From contig CALAEU010000311.1 in the NCBI GenBank assembly GCA_937891215.1, positions 1-7,145 on the forward strand: a stretch of DNA of 7,145 bases. Reading direction: 5' to 3'. Below the pieces are notes generated by a model, which searched no databases, was not told where the DNA came from, and saw nothing but the letters and a program-made list of their open reading frames with translations. The stretch's first letter is position 1, and every line of letters begins with the position of its first letter. Source of the DNA: an uncultured Clostridia bacterium. GTDB taxonomy: Bacteria; Bacillota_A; Clostridia; Oscillospirales; Acutalibacteraceae. Shown one piece after another: positions 1-5,694 of the stretch. A program made the translations under genes and the position numbers.

Positions 1-1
1 T

Positions 2-214
2 GTTTCCGGGGTCAATGATGTTGACAGTTTTGACGAACAGACAATTGTTGCCATCACCGATTTAGGTGAACTGACAATCCGTGGCGAAAAACTTCACATT
101 ACAAGACTTTCGCTTGAAATTGGCGAATTACAGATTGAAGGAAATATTGCCGCACTTTCTTATGCCGATATTTCTCCGAAAACTAATAGTTTCTGGGGGA
201 AGGTATTCAGATAA
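2..214 (+). CDS. yabP: Sporulation protein YabP, C-terminal part (5' end outside window)
   Basis: The frame is open from the left edge and gives the last 70 residues. The visible segment begins VSGVNDVDSFDEQTIV and continues with a TDLGELTIRGEKLHI stretch, then LSLEIGELQIEGNI, and ends WGKVFR. This matches the YabP/YqfC family: a small beta-rich protein whose conserved features are a V-x-S-F-D-E-x-x-I segment, a G-x-L-x-I-x-G strand and a G-x-L-x-I-E-G strand. In Bacillus YabP is made in the mother cell under SigE and is needed for normal sporulation; its molecular role is not well defined. The stop codon (212-214) shares its last base with the ATG of yabQ (TAATG), so the two are translationally coupled. 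The promoter and start lie outside the window. Identity is secure from both sequence and the yabQ-divIC context. Confidence 0.9.
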   Translation, partial: VSGVNDVDSFDEQTIVAITDLGELTIRGEKLHITRLSLEIGELQIEGNIAALSYADISPKTNSFWGKVFR

Positions 215-780
215 TGTACTCATTCGAACAGAGTGAACAATTAAAACTTTTTTTGCTTTCTTTAGGTGCAGGTTTTGTTCTTGGAATTTTTTACGATATT
301 TTAAGAACAATCCGCCTGACATTCACAAAATCAAAAAAAGTAATTTTCATCTTTGATATTTTATATTTTTTTCTTTTTGGGCTTGGAACTTTTATATTTT
401 TCTTAGCCACTAACAAAGGTGAATTTCGTTCCTATATGATATTCGGGGAAATTTTAGGCTGGATTTTTTATTACCTTTCTTTTGGTCTTGCCGCTAAAAG
501 TTTTACCGACGCTTTCGTAAAGGCAATCCATACTGTTATTAAATTTGTTTTCAAAATTATTTCTGCGCCATTTTTACTCATTTTTAAGATATTTTTAAAG
601 ATAAAAGGGAAAATAGCCACAATTTCTCAAAAAGTTACTAAAAAAATGCAGAAAAATCGCAAAAAACACTTGCAAAAACTACGGTTATATGTGTATAATC
701 TATTAGGTATATTGAAAGGCAACGGATTGTCAAAAAAGAAAGGTGGCTGTAACAATGAGGAACAAGAAGAGAACTCGTAG
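214..780 (+). CDS. yabQ: Spore cortex biosynthesis protein YabQ
   Basis: A 188-residue membrane protein. The N-terminal half has the YabQ family pattern: a first hydrophobic segment around residues 10-27 (LKLFLLSLGAGFVLGIFYD) followed by the family-typical D-x-L-R-x-I-R motif, then hydrophobic helices at about 43-64 and 76-95, and another around 105-125. The last 60 residues are very rich in Lys (KKMQKNRKKHLQK) and probably cytoplasmic. In Bacillus YabQ sits in the membrane around the forespore and is required for cortex formation. The ATG overlaps the yabP stop by one base, and the 3' end overlaps the start of the divIC-like gene by 26 bases. The start is fixed by this coupling. Position between yabP and divIC is the conserved order in spore formers. 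Confidence 0.92.
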   Translation: MYSFEQSEQLKLFLLSLGAGFVLGIFYDILRTIRLTFTKSKKVIFIFDILYFFLFGLGTFIFFLATNKGEFRSYMIFGEILGWIFYYLSFGLAAKSFTDAFVKAIHTVIKFVFKIISAPFLLIFKIFLKIKGKIATISQKVTKKMQKNRKKHLQKLRLYVYNLLGILKGNGLSKKKGGCNNEEQEENS

Positions 781-1069
781 AAAAACAAAAAAGCAAAGTT
801 TTTTTATGACTTTAGTATTCACTGCGGCAGCAGCCTTAGCAATTTATTTTGCAGTTTCTTTCTTCTCTGCTTATAAAGATATTAACGAGAAAAAAGAAGA
901 GTTATCTGATCTTCAAACTCAATATGAAGAACAGGTACAACAAAATAAAGATATTGAAAAAACAATAAAAGAAAATGACGAAGCCGCAATTGCTGAAAAA
1001 TATGCAAGAGAAAATGGATATGTCAAAACAGACGAAAGAGTTTATATTGACATTACTCCAGGTACATAA
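755..1069 (+). CDS. divIC: Septum formation initiator, DivIC/FtsB family
   Basis: A 104-residue bitopic membrane protein: basic cytoplasmic N-terminus (RNKKRTRRKTKK), one transmembrane helix at about residues 15-37, an extracytoplasmic coiled coil at about 40-78 rich in Glu, Lys and Gln, and a C-terminal segment (AIAEKYARENGYVKTDERV) matching the family's ...ARE..G.V...E.VY... end. DivIC works with FtsL and DivIB in the divisome that activates septal peptidoglycan synthesis. I chose ATG at 755: AGAAAGGTGG at 737-746 is a good ribosome binding site about 8 bases upstream. An in-frame GTG at 743 lies inside that site and would add only four residues. The gene starts within yabQ (26-base overlap), which suggests coupled translation. 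Whether it is the vegetative DivIC or a sporulation paralogue cannot be told from the sequence. Confidence 0.88.
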   Translation: MRNKKRTRRKTKKQSFFMTLVFTAAAALAIYFAVSFFSAYKDINEKKEELSDLQTQYEEQVQQNKDIEKTIKENDEAAIAEKYARENGYVKTDERVYIDITPGT

Positions 1070-1114
1070 TATTTATTTTATTTAATTCATTTTAAAAAAC
1101 GAGGTAAGTCTTTC

Positions 1115-1582
1115 ATGGCAGTAGAAATCGGCGAAATCTTAGACGGTAAAGTTACCGGCATTACAAACTTCGGAGCATTTGTTGAACTCCCTGACAAATC
1201 AACAGGTATGGTACATATTTCTGAAGTTTCAAACACTTATATTAAAGATATCCACGAAAAATTATCTGAAAATCAGGAAGTTAAGGTTAAGGTAATTGAT
1301 ATTAACGAGAAAGGCAAAATTGCACTTTCTATAAAAAAAGCTCTTCCACAAGAAGAAACTCCTGCACCTAAAAAGACTTATGATAAACCAAAAAGAAGTA
1401 GTCAACCACCAGTTTGGAATGGCACTCCTAAAAATGAACCTGAAAACATGTCTTTTGAAGATATGTTGGCTCGTTTCAAAACAAAGAGTGACGAAAGAAT
1501 GAGCGATTTAAAGAAAAACACTGCTGCAAAGCGTGGTAGCTCTACTCCTCGTCGTGGTGGCGGAACACAACGCGGTTTTTAA
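1115..1582 (+). CDS. yabR: S1 RNA-binding domain protein, YabR/GSP13 type
   Basis: A 155-residue protein with a single S1 OB-fold domain at about residues 1-76: EIGEILDGKVTGITNFGAFV is the classic first half, GMVHISEVS the RNA-facing strand, and VKVKVIDINEKGKIALSIK the closing strands. A Pro- and Lys-rich linker follows (about 80-115), then a short conserved-looking helix (MSFEDMLARFK), and a basic Arg/Gly tail ending RRGGGTQRGF that probably adds non-specific RNA binding. Single-S1 proteins of this type associate with ribosomes or RNA in Bacillus. The ATG has GAGGTAAG at 1101-1108 in front. The gap to the divIC-like gene is 45 bases with no hairpin, so it is likely cotranscribed. In many Clostridia spoIIE follows this gene; here a fumarase gene follows. 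Confidence 0.9.
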   Translation: MAVEIGEILDGKVTGITNFGAFVELPDKSTGMVHISEVSNTYIKDIHEKLSENQEVKVKVIDINEKGKIALSIKKALPQEETPAPKKTYDKPKRSSQPPVWNGTPKNEPENMSFEDMLARFKTKSDERMSDLKKNTAAKRGSSTPRRGGGTQRGF

Positions 1583-1597
1583 TTTATATTAACAACA

Positions 1598-1630
1598 AAA
1601 AGTACTATTGATTTTATCAATAGTACTTTT
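1598..1630 (+). terminator. Perfect 14-bp hairpin after the S1 gene
   Basis: AAAAGTACTATTGA (1598-1611) is the exact inverted complement of TCAATAGTACTTTT (1617-1630), with the 5-base loop TTTTA. It lies 15 bases after the S1-gene stop codon and would end the sporulation/division operon. The A/U tracts are inside the stem and no further T-run follows (AGAATTT...), so as a + strand terminator it may be only partly efficient. The fumarase ribosome binding site starts 7 bases after it, which leaves almost no room for a separate promoter. Confidence 0.65.
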
Positions 1631-1651
1631 AGAATTTAAGGTGAATTTATT

Positions 1652-2494
1652 ATGAGAGAAATTGATGTTTCAATAATCCAGAAAGCAGTAGAAGAACTTT
1701 TTATTTCTGCTAATGCAGAATTGCCAACATCTTTAGAGAAGTTAATTAAAAATTCAAAAGAAAAAGAAACAAATGAAACTGCAAAAAATATCTTTTGCGA
1801 TATGTGTAAAAATTTAAATATTGCAAGAGAAAATGAAATCCCGATTTGTCAGGATACGGGAATGGCAGTTCTTTTTATTGAAATAGGACAAGATGTACAC
1901 TTTATAAATGGTAGTCTGAATGACGCCATAAATAATGGGGTGAGAAAAGCATATCTGGACGGTAAAATGCGCTGTTCAATTGTAAAAGACCCTATTCTGC
2001 GTGGCAATACAAATGACAACACACCTGCACTCGTTCACTACTCAATAGTTGATGGCGACAAAGTAAAATTAACCGCCGCACCAAAAGGCTTTGGCAGTGA
2101 AAATATGAGTAAAATTAAAATGTTCACTCCATCTGCAACTGAAGAAGATATTATAAATTTCGTTGTAGATGTAGTTAAAACTGCTGACGCTAACCCCTGC
2201 CCCCCTGTTGTTTTGGGTGTAGGTATCGGTAGCGATTTTGAAGGCTCGGCAATTCTTTCAAAAAAAGCTCTTTGCAGAGATATTTCAATTTCTAACGAAA
2301 ACGAATATTATAAAGAATTAGAAGAAAAAATGCTTACAGAAATAAATAAATTAAACATTGGTGCACAAGGCTTCGGTGGAGATATTACCGCTTTAAAAGT
2401 AAATATTGAAACTGCACCAACACACATTGCAGGACTTCCTGTTGCGGTGAATGTTGGGTGCCATGTGACGAGACATAAAGAACTTGTTATATAA
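1652..2494 (+). CDS. Fumarate hydratase class I, alpha subunit (FumA/TtdA N-terminal domain type)
   Basis: A 280-residue protein, normal length for the separate alpha subunit of oxygen-sensitive [4Fe-4S] class I fumarases and L(+)-tartrate dehydratases. It catalyses reversible hydration of fumarate to malate (or tartrate dehydration) once joined to a beta subunit. Diagnostic segments: PICQDTGMAV (Cys66), DPILRGNTNDNTPA, PKGFGSENMSKIKM, PCPPVVLGVGIGSDFEGSA (Cys183) and the end VNVGCHVTRHKE (Cys270). The three Cys are at the positions that hold the cluster in the family, so the subunit looks intact. The start is set by AAGGTGA at 1638-1644, 7 bases before the ATG. No beta-subunit gene follows; instead there is a repeat element, a terminator and convergent genes. 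Fumarase versus tartrate dehydratase cannot be decided from alpha alone; fumarase is more likely in this context. Confidence 0.92.
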   Translation: MREIDVSIIQKAVEELFISANAELPTSLEKLIKNSKEKETNETAKNIFCDMCKNLNIARENEIPICQDTGMAVLFIEIGQDVHFINGSLNDAINNGVRKAYLDGKMRCSIVKDPILRGNTNDNTPALVHYSIVDGDKVKLTAAPKGFGSENMSKIKMFTPSATEEDIINFVVDVVKTADANPCPPVVLGVGIGSDFEGSAILSKKALCRDISISNENEYYKELEEKMLTEINKLNIGAQGFGGDITALKVNIETAPTHIAGLPVAVNVGCHVTRHKELVI

Positions 2495-2501
2495 CAAGTT
2501 C
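2480..2501. repeat. 22-bp perfect palindrome across the fumarase stop codon
   Basis: Bases 2480-2490 (GAACTTGTTAT) are exactly complementary to 2491-2501 read backwards, with no spacer. The stop codon TAA (2492-2494) lies in its middle. It could form a cruciform, or a hairpin in the mRNA with a tight loop, and may be the first module of the element that starts a few bases later. Confidence 0.7.
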
Positions 2502-2504
2502 AAC

Positions 2505-2660
2505 TAAGTTTGCCTTTAGGCAAGTGAAGTTACTTCGTAGTGAAGTTTCTCTGAAGTGATGTTTTGTCTTCGACAAAGTGAATGGCAAACTTAACATCAC
2601 TGCTTGCAACATCACTTTTGCTTGCAAAAACATCACTTTAAACAAAGTTTAAAACATCAC
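2505..2660. repeat. Modular intergenic inverted-repeat element
   Basis: The left half has GTGAAGTT (2524-2531), GTGAAGTT (2540-2547) and GTGATGTT (2556-2563) at an exact 16-base period, plus a degenerate GTGAATGG at 2578. The right half has four copies of the inverted complement AACATCAC (2593-2600, 2608-2615, 2629-2636, 2653-2660). Each pair of neighbours is separated by a different self-complementary spacer: ACT-TCGT-AGT, TTC-TCT-GAA, TTGTC-TTC-GACAA, TGC-TT-GCA, TTTTGC-TT-GCAAAA and TTTAAAC-AAA-GTTTAAA. A further long-range stem pairs TAAGTTTGCC (2505-2514) with GGCAAACTTA (2584-2593). No open reading frame of note is inside. It resembles modular hairpin intergenic repeats I recall from draft Clostridia genomes, but I cannot confirm a family name. 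Confidence 0.8.
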
Positions 2661-2661
2661 C

Positions 2662-2704
2662 AAAAAACACTTGAAAAAGCACTACGCTTTTTCAAGTGTT
2701 TTTT
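2662..2704. terminator. Two-way intrinsic terminator between fumarase and azlD
   Basis: A perfect 19-bp stem, with the left arm AAAAAACACTTGAAAAAGC (2662-2680) and its complement at 2686-2704, and a 5-base loop ACTAC. T-runs occur on the 3' side on both strands (2699-2705 on +, complement of 2662-2667 on -). It sits between convergent genes and ends at the azlD stop codon, so it can serve both the fumarase and azlCD transcripts. Confidence 0.92.
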
Positions 2705-3021
2705 TATAAATAATTCATTACCATCTCCGTCACAAACACCGCTACACATGAGAAAACCGCAACCTGAACAAGACTTCGTTTAAACAGTGCCGCAACTACG
2801 GCAACTACGAAACCGACTATTGCACTGATATAAGAATCTGTAGCGTAAAAACAAGCTGGTACTGTCATTACACTCAAAACTGTATATGGTACATAGTAAA
2901 GAAAAGATAAAATATACTTATTCTTAATCGGCTTATTTACAAGAACTAATGGCACCATTCTGACGAGATATGTAACCCCTGCCATAACTAAAAGATAAAT
3001 AAAAAATTTGGTGTTATCCAT
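2704..3021 (-). CDS. azlD: Branched-chain amino acid transport protein AzlD
   Basis: A 105-residue, very hydrophobic protein with about four membrane helices (roughly residues 5-25, 38-56, 62-80 and 85-103) and the AzlD-typical early motif TYLVRMVPLVL, whose conserved Arg follows the first helix. AzlD is the small partner of AzlC in the LIV-E/AzlCD exporter, which removes branched-chain amino acids (and, in Bacillus, the analogue 4-azaleucine) from the cell. Length is normal for the family. The start overlaps the azlC stop by 8 bases (ATGGATAA), and a strong GAGGTGG ribosome binding site (complement of 3028-3036) lies inside the end of azlC, so the two are cotranslated. The stop codon touches the shared terminator. 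Confidence 0.9.
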   Translation of the reverse strand: MDNTKFFIYLLVMAGVTYLVRMVPLVLVNKPIKNKYILSFLYYVPYTVLSVMTVPACFYATDSYISAIVGFVVAVVAALFKRSLVQVAVFSCVAVFVTEMVMNYL

Positions 3022-3745
3022 TGTTTTCCACCTCTTCTTTTATTTCTTCTACCGTTACGGGCTTAATAAATGCAAATAAAGCACTCGCCACTACCGCACA
3101 TATTATTACAGTAAAGCCTGTCGGAATTTCTTTTAAAACAGGTGCATAATAAAAAATGCAACTTAACACAATTGATGTTGCAACACAGAGTGCGGTCCAT
3201 TTTTCTTTCTTTATAACTGGCACAACAATTGCAATAAACATTCCATAAATTGCAAGACCTAATGCAGAAATTACTATTTCAGGTAAAATATTACCTGCAA
3301 TAGCACCCGTTAATGTACCTGACACCCAACCTATAACTGGTGTTAAAATTAACCCCAACATATATTTAAAACCGACTTTTTCTCTGTTAGAAGATGCAAC
3401 TGCAAAAATCTCATCGGTATTGCCGAACGCAATTAAAAATCTGTGTGGTATTTTAACGCTTTCTCCTAGTTTTTGTGAAAGTGATACCGACATTAAAGAA
3501 TATCTGGAGTTTATAACGAGTTGCGATAATATAAGTTCAATTATAGTACCGCCACCGACCATTATAGGCACTGCCGCCAATTGCCCTGCTGATGTTAAAT
3601 TTGTAAGAGAAATTAAAACTGCCTGTAATACAGAAAGTCCGTTTTCAACAGAAAATATTCCGAATGCGAATGATACCGGAAAATACCCCACGCAAATTGG
3701 AAACCCTGCTTTTATTCCCCTTTTAAAACTGTTTATTTCGTTCAT
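3014..3745 (-). CDS. azlC: Branched-chain amino acid transporter AzlC
   Basis: A 243-residue inner membrane permease of the AzlC/YgaZ family, the large subunit of the branched-chain amino acid exporter. Family signs are the N-terminal FKRGIKAGFPICVGYFPVSF with FGIF and ENGLS soon after, the SAGQLAAVPIM segment (family usually has S-x-x-Q), NSRYSLMSVSLSQ and the later FGNTDEIFAV. About seven hydrophobic segments are seen, and the C-terminus is acidic (VEEIKEEVENNG). I start at ATG 3745: GAAGGTC lies about 8 bases upstream on the minus strand. An upstream ATG at 3811 would add 22 residues (MLAKYKIYVKIFVF...) of AT-rich, non-conserved sequence covering the promoter candidate, so I reject it. It is 72 bases downstream of the yjbR-like gene and is followed by azlD with an 8-base overlap. 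Confidence 0.9.
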   Translation of the reverse strand: MNEINSFKRGIKAGFPICVGYFPVSFAFGIFSVENGLSVLQAVLISLTNLTSAGQLAAVPIMVGGGTIIELILSQLVINSRYSLMSVSLSQKLGESVKIPHRFLIAFGNTDEIFAVASSNREKVGFKYMLGLILTPVIGWVSGTLTGAIAGNILPEIVISALGLAIYGMFIAIVVPVIKKEKWTALCVATSIVLSCIFYYAPVLKEIPTGFTVIICAVVASALFAFIKPVTVEEIKEEVENNG

Positions 3746-3779
3746 AATCTGACCTTCGTTTTCGTTTTTAAATACAAAT

Positions 3780-3807
3780 ATTTTAACATATATTTTGTAT
3801 TTTGCAA
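3780..3807 (-). promoter_or_regulatory. Candidate promoter for azlCD
   Basis: Read on the minus strand: TTGCAA (complement of 3802-3807), a 16-base spacer, then TAAAAT (complement of 3780-3785) preceded by TGT, giving an extended -10 (TGTTAAAAT). A transcript would start about 28 bases before the azlC ATG. The -35 match is only moderate and the region is AT-rich, so chance similarity is possible. Confidence 0.35.
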
Positions 3808-3840
3808 GCAAAACTTGTTACTTGCAACTGCGTTTGCTTG
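3800..3840. repeat. Overlapping inverted repeats at the yjbR 3' end; possible relic of the intergenic repeat
   Basis: CAAGCAAA (3805-3812) pairs with TTTGCTTG (3833-3840), and TTGCAAG (3802-3808) alternatively pairs with CTTGCAA (3821-3827), so two exclusive hairpins are possible. The 14-mer TTTTGCTTGCAAAA found in the modular element at 2616-2629 recurs here exactly on the opposite strand (3800-3813). The yjbR stop codon (3818-3820) is inside. There is no T-run, so it is a poor terminator. Confidence 0.5.
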
Positions 3841-4180
3841 TCAAATCAAAACTCAGGCTTAAAAGCCATTTAACTTTATTTTTATCAACACTGCCGTCAA
3901 GAACAACAGAAATCCAGTGAGTTTTGCTCATGTGGTATGCAGGAAAAATCCCATCTTCTGTTGTTACACTCATAAGTGGGTCGCATTTCAAATTGACAAT
4001 ATCAATATTTTCGGTTGAATCAAATCCTAATTTATCTTTTGTTATTGTCATAACAACCGCAAACCATTTTTTATTATTTTCGTGACGATAAACTGCAAAT
4101 GATGGTGCACTCGTCCACGGATATTCAGGCAAAACACCATATTTTGCTGCTATAAATTTCTCTAATGCGTCCCTGTTCAT
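3818..4180 (-). CDS. MmcQ/YjbR family protein (CyaY-like fold, putative DNA-binding)
   Basis: A 120-residue protein of usual length for the MmcQ/YjbR (DUF419) family. The family pattern runs through the whole protein: early YGVLPEYPW, then a Val-x-Arg-His pair with NKKWFAVVM (residues about 31-44), DKLGF, DIVNLKCDP, GIFPAYHMSKTHWISVVLDG (about 77-96) and a final LLSLSFDLT. The fold is known from family members and resembles frataxin/CyaY with a putative double-wing DNA-binding shape; the biochemical role is unknown. The ATG at 4180 has AAAGGGTAG (complement of 4185-4193) upstream and a near-consensus promoter behind it. The last residues (TSKRSCK) fall in a repeat-like sequence, so the C-terminal end may have been altered. 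Probably single-gene transcription, with possible read-through into azlCD 72 bases downstream. Confidence 0.88.
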   Translation of the reverse strand: MNRDALEKFIAAKYGVLPEYPWTSAPSFAVYRHENNKKWFAVVMTITKDKLGFDSTENIDIVNLKCDPLMSVTTEDGIFPAYHMSKTHWISVVLDGSVDKNKVKWLLSLSFDLTSKRSCK

Positions 4181-4209
4181 TTTACTACCCTTTCAAGTTT
4201 TATAAAGAG

Positions 4210-4238
4210 ATATTAGCATTACAAATTTTAGTTGTCAA
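4210..4238 (-). promoter_or_regulatory. SigA-type promoter for the yjbR-like gene
   Basis: On the minus strand: a perfect -35 TTGACA (complement of 4233-4238), 17-base spacer, and -10 TAATAT (complement of 4210-4215), five of six consensus bases. The predicted start is near 4203, giving a leader of about 23 bases that includes the ribosome binding site. This is the best promoter match I see in the window. Confidence 0.7.
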
Positions 4239-4283
4239 TATTTAAGATGAGAGGAATTAGGAACTAGGTAATAGATATAATAA

Positions 4284-4326
4284 AACTACATTCTCTCATT
4301 TAAAATGAAAAAATGTAGTCTTTTTT
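4284..4326 (-). terminator. Intrinsic terminator after the Gfo/Idh/MocA gene
   Basis: ACTACATT (4285-4292) pairs with AATGTAGT (4312-4319); inside it CATTT (4297-4301) pairs with AAATG (4303-4307), giving a two-part stem with small A/CT-rich interior bulges. On the minus strand it is followed by TTTTATTATAT, and on the plus strand by C then six T (4321-4326), so it can work both ways. It is placed about 70 bases downstream of the oxidoreductase stop and separates that gene from the yjbR-like promoter. Confidence 0.7.
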
Positions 4327-4346
4327 ATTCATACCTAATTATAATC

Positions 4347-4399
4347 AAGCCGTAAGGCTTCCGAAATTCTGCATTTTGCATTCTGAATTCCGCATTTTA
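4347..4399. repeat. Short hairpin and GCATT-rich repeats at the oxidoreductase 3' end
   Basis: AAGCC-GTAA-GGCTT (4347-4360) forms a small hairpin. Next to it GCATTTT (4371-4377), GCATTCT (4379-4385) and GCATTTT (4392-4398) alternate with ATTCTG and CTGAATTC at 4366-4390. The array runs into the last codon region of the oxidoreductase (stop 4397-4399). Such low-complexity strings are common between genes in this kind of genome; no function can be given. Confidence 0.4.
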
Positions 4400-5656
4400 T
4401 TTGCTCGCTCTGAACGCAGCAATTGCATCATCATAAGCTTTCATAGATTCCTCTGTTGGAATATACTCTTTCCTTTCAGTATTAGCAATTGTTGGTGGGT
4501 TACCTTTTGAATCATAGCAAGGTGTTAAGAAGTCATTTTCCCATTTCTTTCTATCTTCTTCTTTTCTGAAGTCAGGAATATCGTATGGTGTACCATATTC
4601 CATAGCACTTCTGTGGCCAAGAATTGCAACTGAAGCCATTGTTGTAGCAAAATATTCGTCAAACATAGGTTTTCTGTTTTCACGAATGCTGTTGAAGAAC
4701 TCACGAACAATGAAGAAGTCACCACCACCGTGGCCTGCTTTTTCTGCCGCTTCTTTTGCTTCTGGCTCAAAATCTGCTTCGTAGCTTGATACTCTTTCCA
4801 TTCCTTCTGGTGTATGCTCTTCATTGAATGAAAGGAGAACTTTACCGTCTTCTGCACGGAGATTTTCAATCTGACCTAATTCACCGCAAACTCTGTATGT
4901 ATTTGCGTGACCGCCGAAGTGCGACCAACCTGTTACACGGAATACAGAATCGTCATCATTAAGACAAGTAACAACCGCACTTCTGTCAGGTAATCTCCAG
5001 TAAAGGCTACCGCCACCATTTTCTTCATTAAGTGGACCAAAAATTGGCATTGCAGTAACTCTTTTTGGGAATGCACCGGTAATATACATAAGTGGGCCTA
5101 AAGAGTGAGTAATATAATAGATTCTTGGAATATGATATCTCCAGTGCTTTGAAGTCGGGCAATATTTATTTATATCATCCTGCTTAAGAATAGGATGGTT
5201 ATATTCACCCTCTGCAAATAAAGCTTTGCCAAGTACACCTGACTGGTAAACCTTACGCATTTCCTGATTAAACTTCATAAATGGATAGTTTTCAGCAATC
5301 ATATAGTAAGCGTTACTTTTTTCTACTGCTCTGACGAGTGCTACACCTTCACCCATTGAGATATTTGAAGTACATTCACTTAATACGTGAATATTTTTTT
5401 CTAATGCTTTGATTGCATAAGGTGTGTGCTCGTGGAAATAGTTGCAAAGGAAAACTGCCTCTAATCCCTCGTGATTTATAAATTCATCAAAGTCTGTATA
5501 TGTAGCAATACCCTCGTGGTCTTCACGTGCTTTTTTGAGTTTTTCTTCATCAAAATCGCAAACTGCAACAACTTCACCGTTGTTAGCTTTTACACCATCA
5601 TAAAAGCCACTGCCACGACCTAAACCGAATATACCGAACTTAATTTTCTTTTCCAT
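4397..5656 (-). CDS. Gfo/Idh/MocA family NAD(P)-dependent oxidoreductase
   Basis: A 419-residue cytoplasmic protein. The N-terminal Rossmann domain (about 1-125) has the dinucleotide motif FGIFGLGRGSG (residues 7-17), the acidic end of strand 2 (VCDFDEEKL) and the strand NIHVLSECTS. The usual Glu-Lys-Pro of this family (residues 94-96) reads Glu-Cys-Thr. The second domain (about 126-350) begins ENYPFMKFNQEMRKVY, with SGVLGKALFAEGEYNH, the HWRYHIPRIYYITHSLGP segment (Tyr180, His184) and an open beta-sheet. A long C-terminal arm follows (DFLTPCYDSKGNPP). Members oxidise or reduce sugars, inositols and amino sugars; the Lys-less motif and the HWR...THSLGP layout recall GH109-like NAD-dependent glycosidases, but the substrate is unknown. 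A strong GGAGGT (complement of 5663-5668) fixes the start. It appears to be a single-gene unit. Confidence 0.9.
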   Translation of the reverse strand: MEKKIKFGIFGLGRGSGFYDGVKANNGEVVAVCDFDEEKLKKAREDHEGIATYTDFDEFINHEGLEAVFLCNYFHEHTPYAIKALEKNIHVLSECTSNISMGEGVALVRAVEKSNAYYMIAENYPFMKFNQEMRKVYQSGVLGKALFAEGEYNHPILKQDDINKYCPTSKHWRYHIPRIYYITHSLGPLMYITGAFPKRVTAMPIFGPLNEENGGGSLYWRLPDRSAVVTCLNDDDSVFRVTGWSHFGGHANTYRVCGELGQIENLRAEDGKVLLSFNEEHTPEGMERVSSYEADFEPEAKEAAEKAGHGGGDFFIVREFFNSIRENRKPMFDEYFATTMASVAILGHRSAMEYGTPYDIPDFRKEEDRKKWENDFLTPCYDSKGNPPTIANTERKEYIPTEESMKAYDDAIAAFRASK

Positions 5657-5694
5657 AATAATACCTCCGTTGGTAACATAAAATCAGTAAATAT

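Noticed and set aside
128..322. Minus-strand open frame across the yabP-yabQ junction
   Set aside because: Antisense to two well-identified genes and without any domain signature.
1608..1635. Promoter TTGATT-16-TAGAAT for the fumarase gene
   Set aside because: Its start point would fall at about 1642, inside the AAGGTGA ribosome binding site (1638-1644), giving a transcript without a usable site.
2524..2660. CRISPR-like array
   Set aside because: The repeated word is only 8 bases, changes orientation midway, and the spacers are self-complementary; no cas genes are present.
3420..3752. 110-codon plus-strand open frame opposite azlC
   Set aside because: It lies entirely antisense to azlC, which has clear family motifs and a ribosome binding site; the plus-strand product shows no recognisable domain.
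3746..3811. Longer azlC start adding 22 residues
   Set aside because: The extra residues are unlike the family, cover the candidate promoter, and the downstream ATG at 3745 has a proper ribosome binding site.
4525..4869. 114-codon minus-strand open frame inside the Gfo/Idh/MocA gene
   Set aside because: Same strand, different frame, low-complexity Lys/Gln/Ser-rich product with no motif; a shadow of the real gene.
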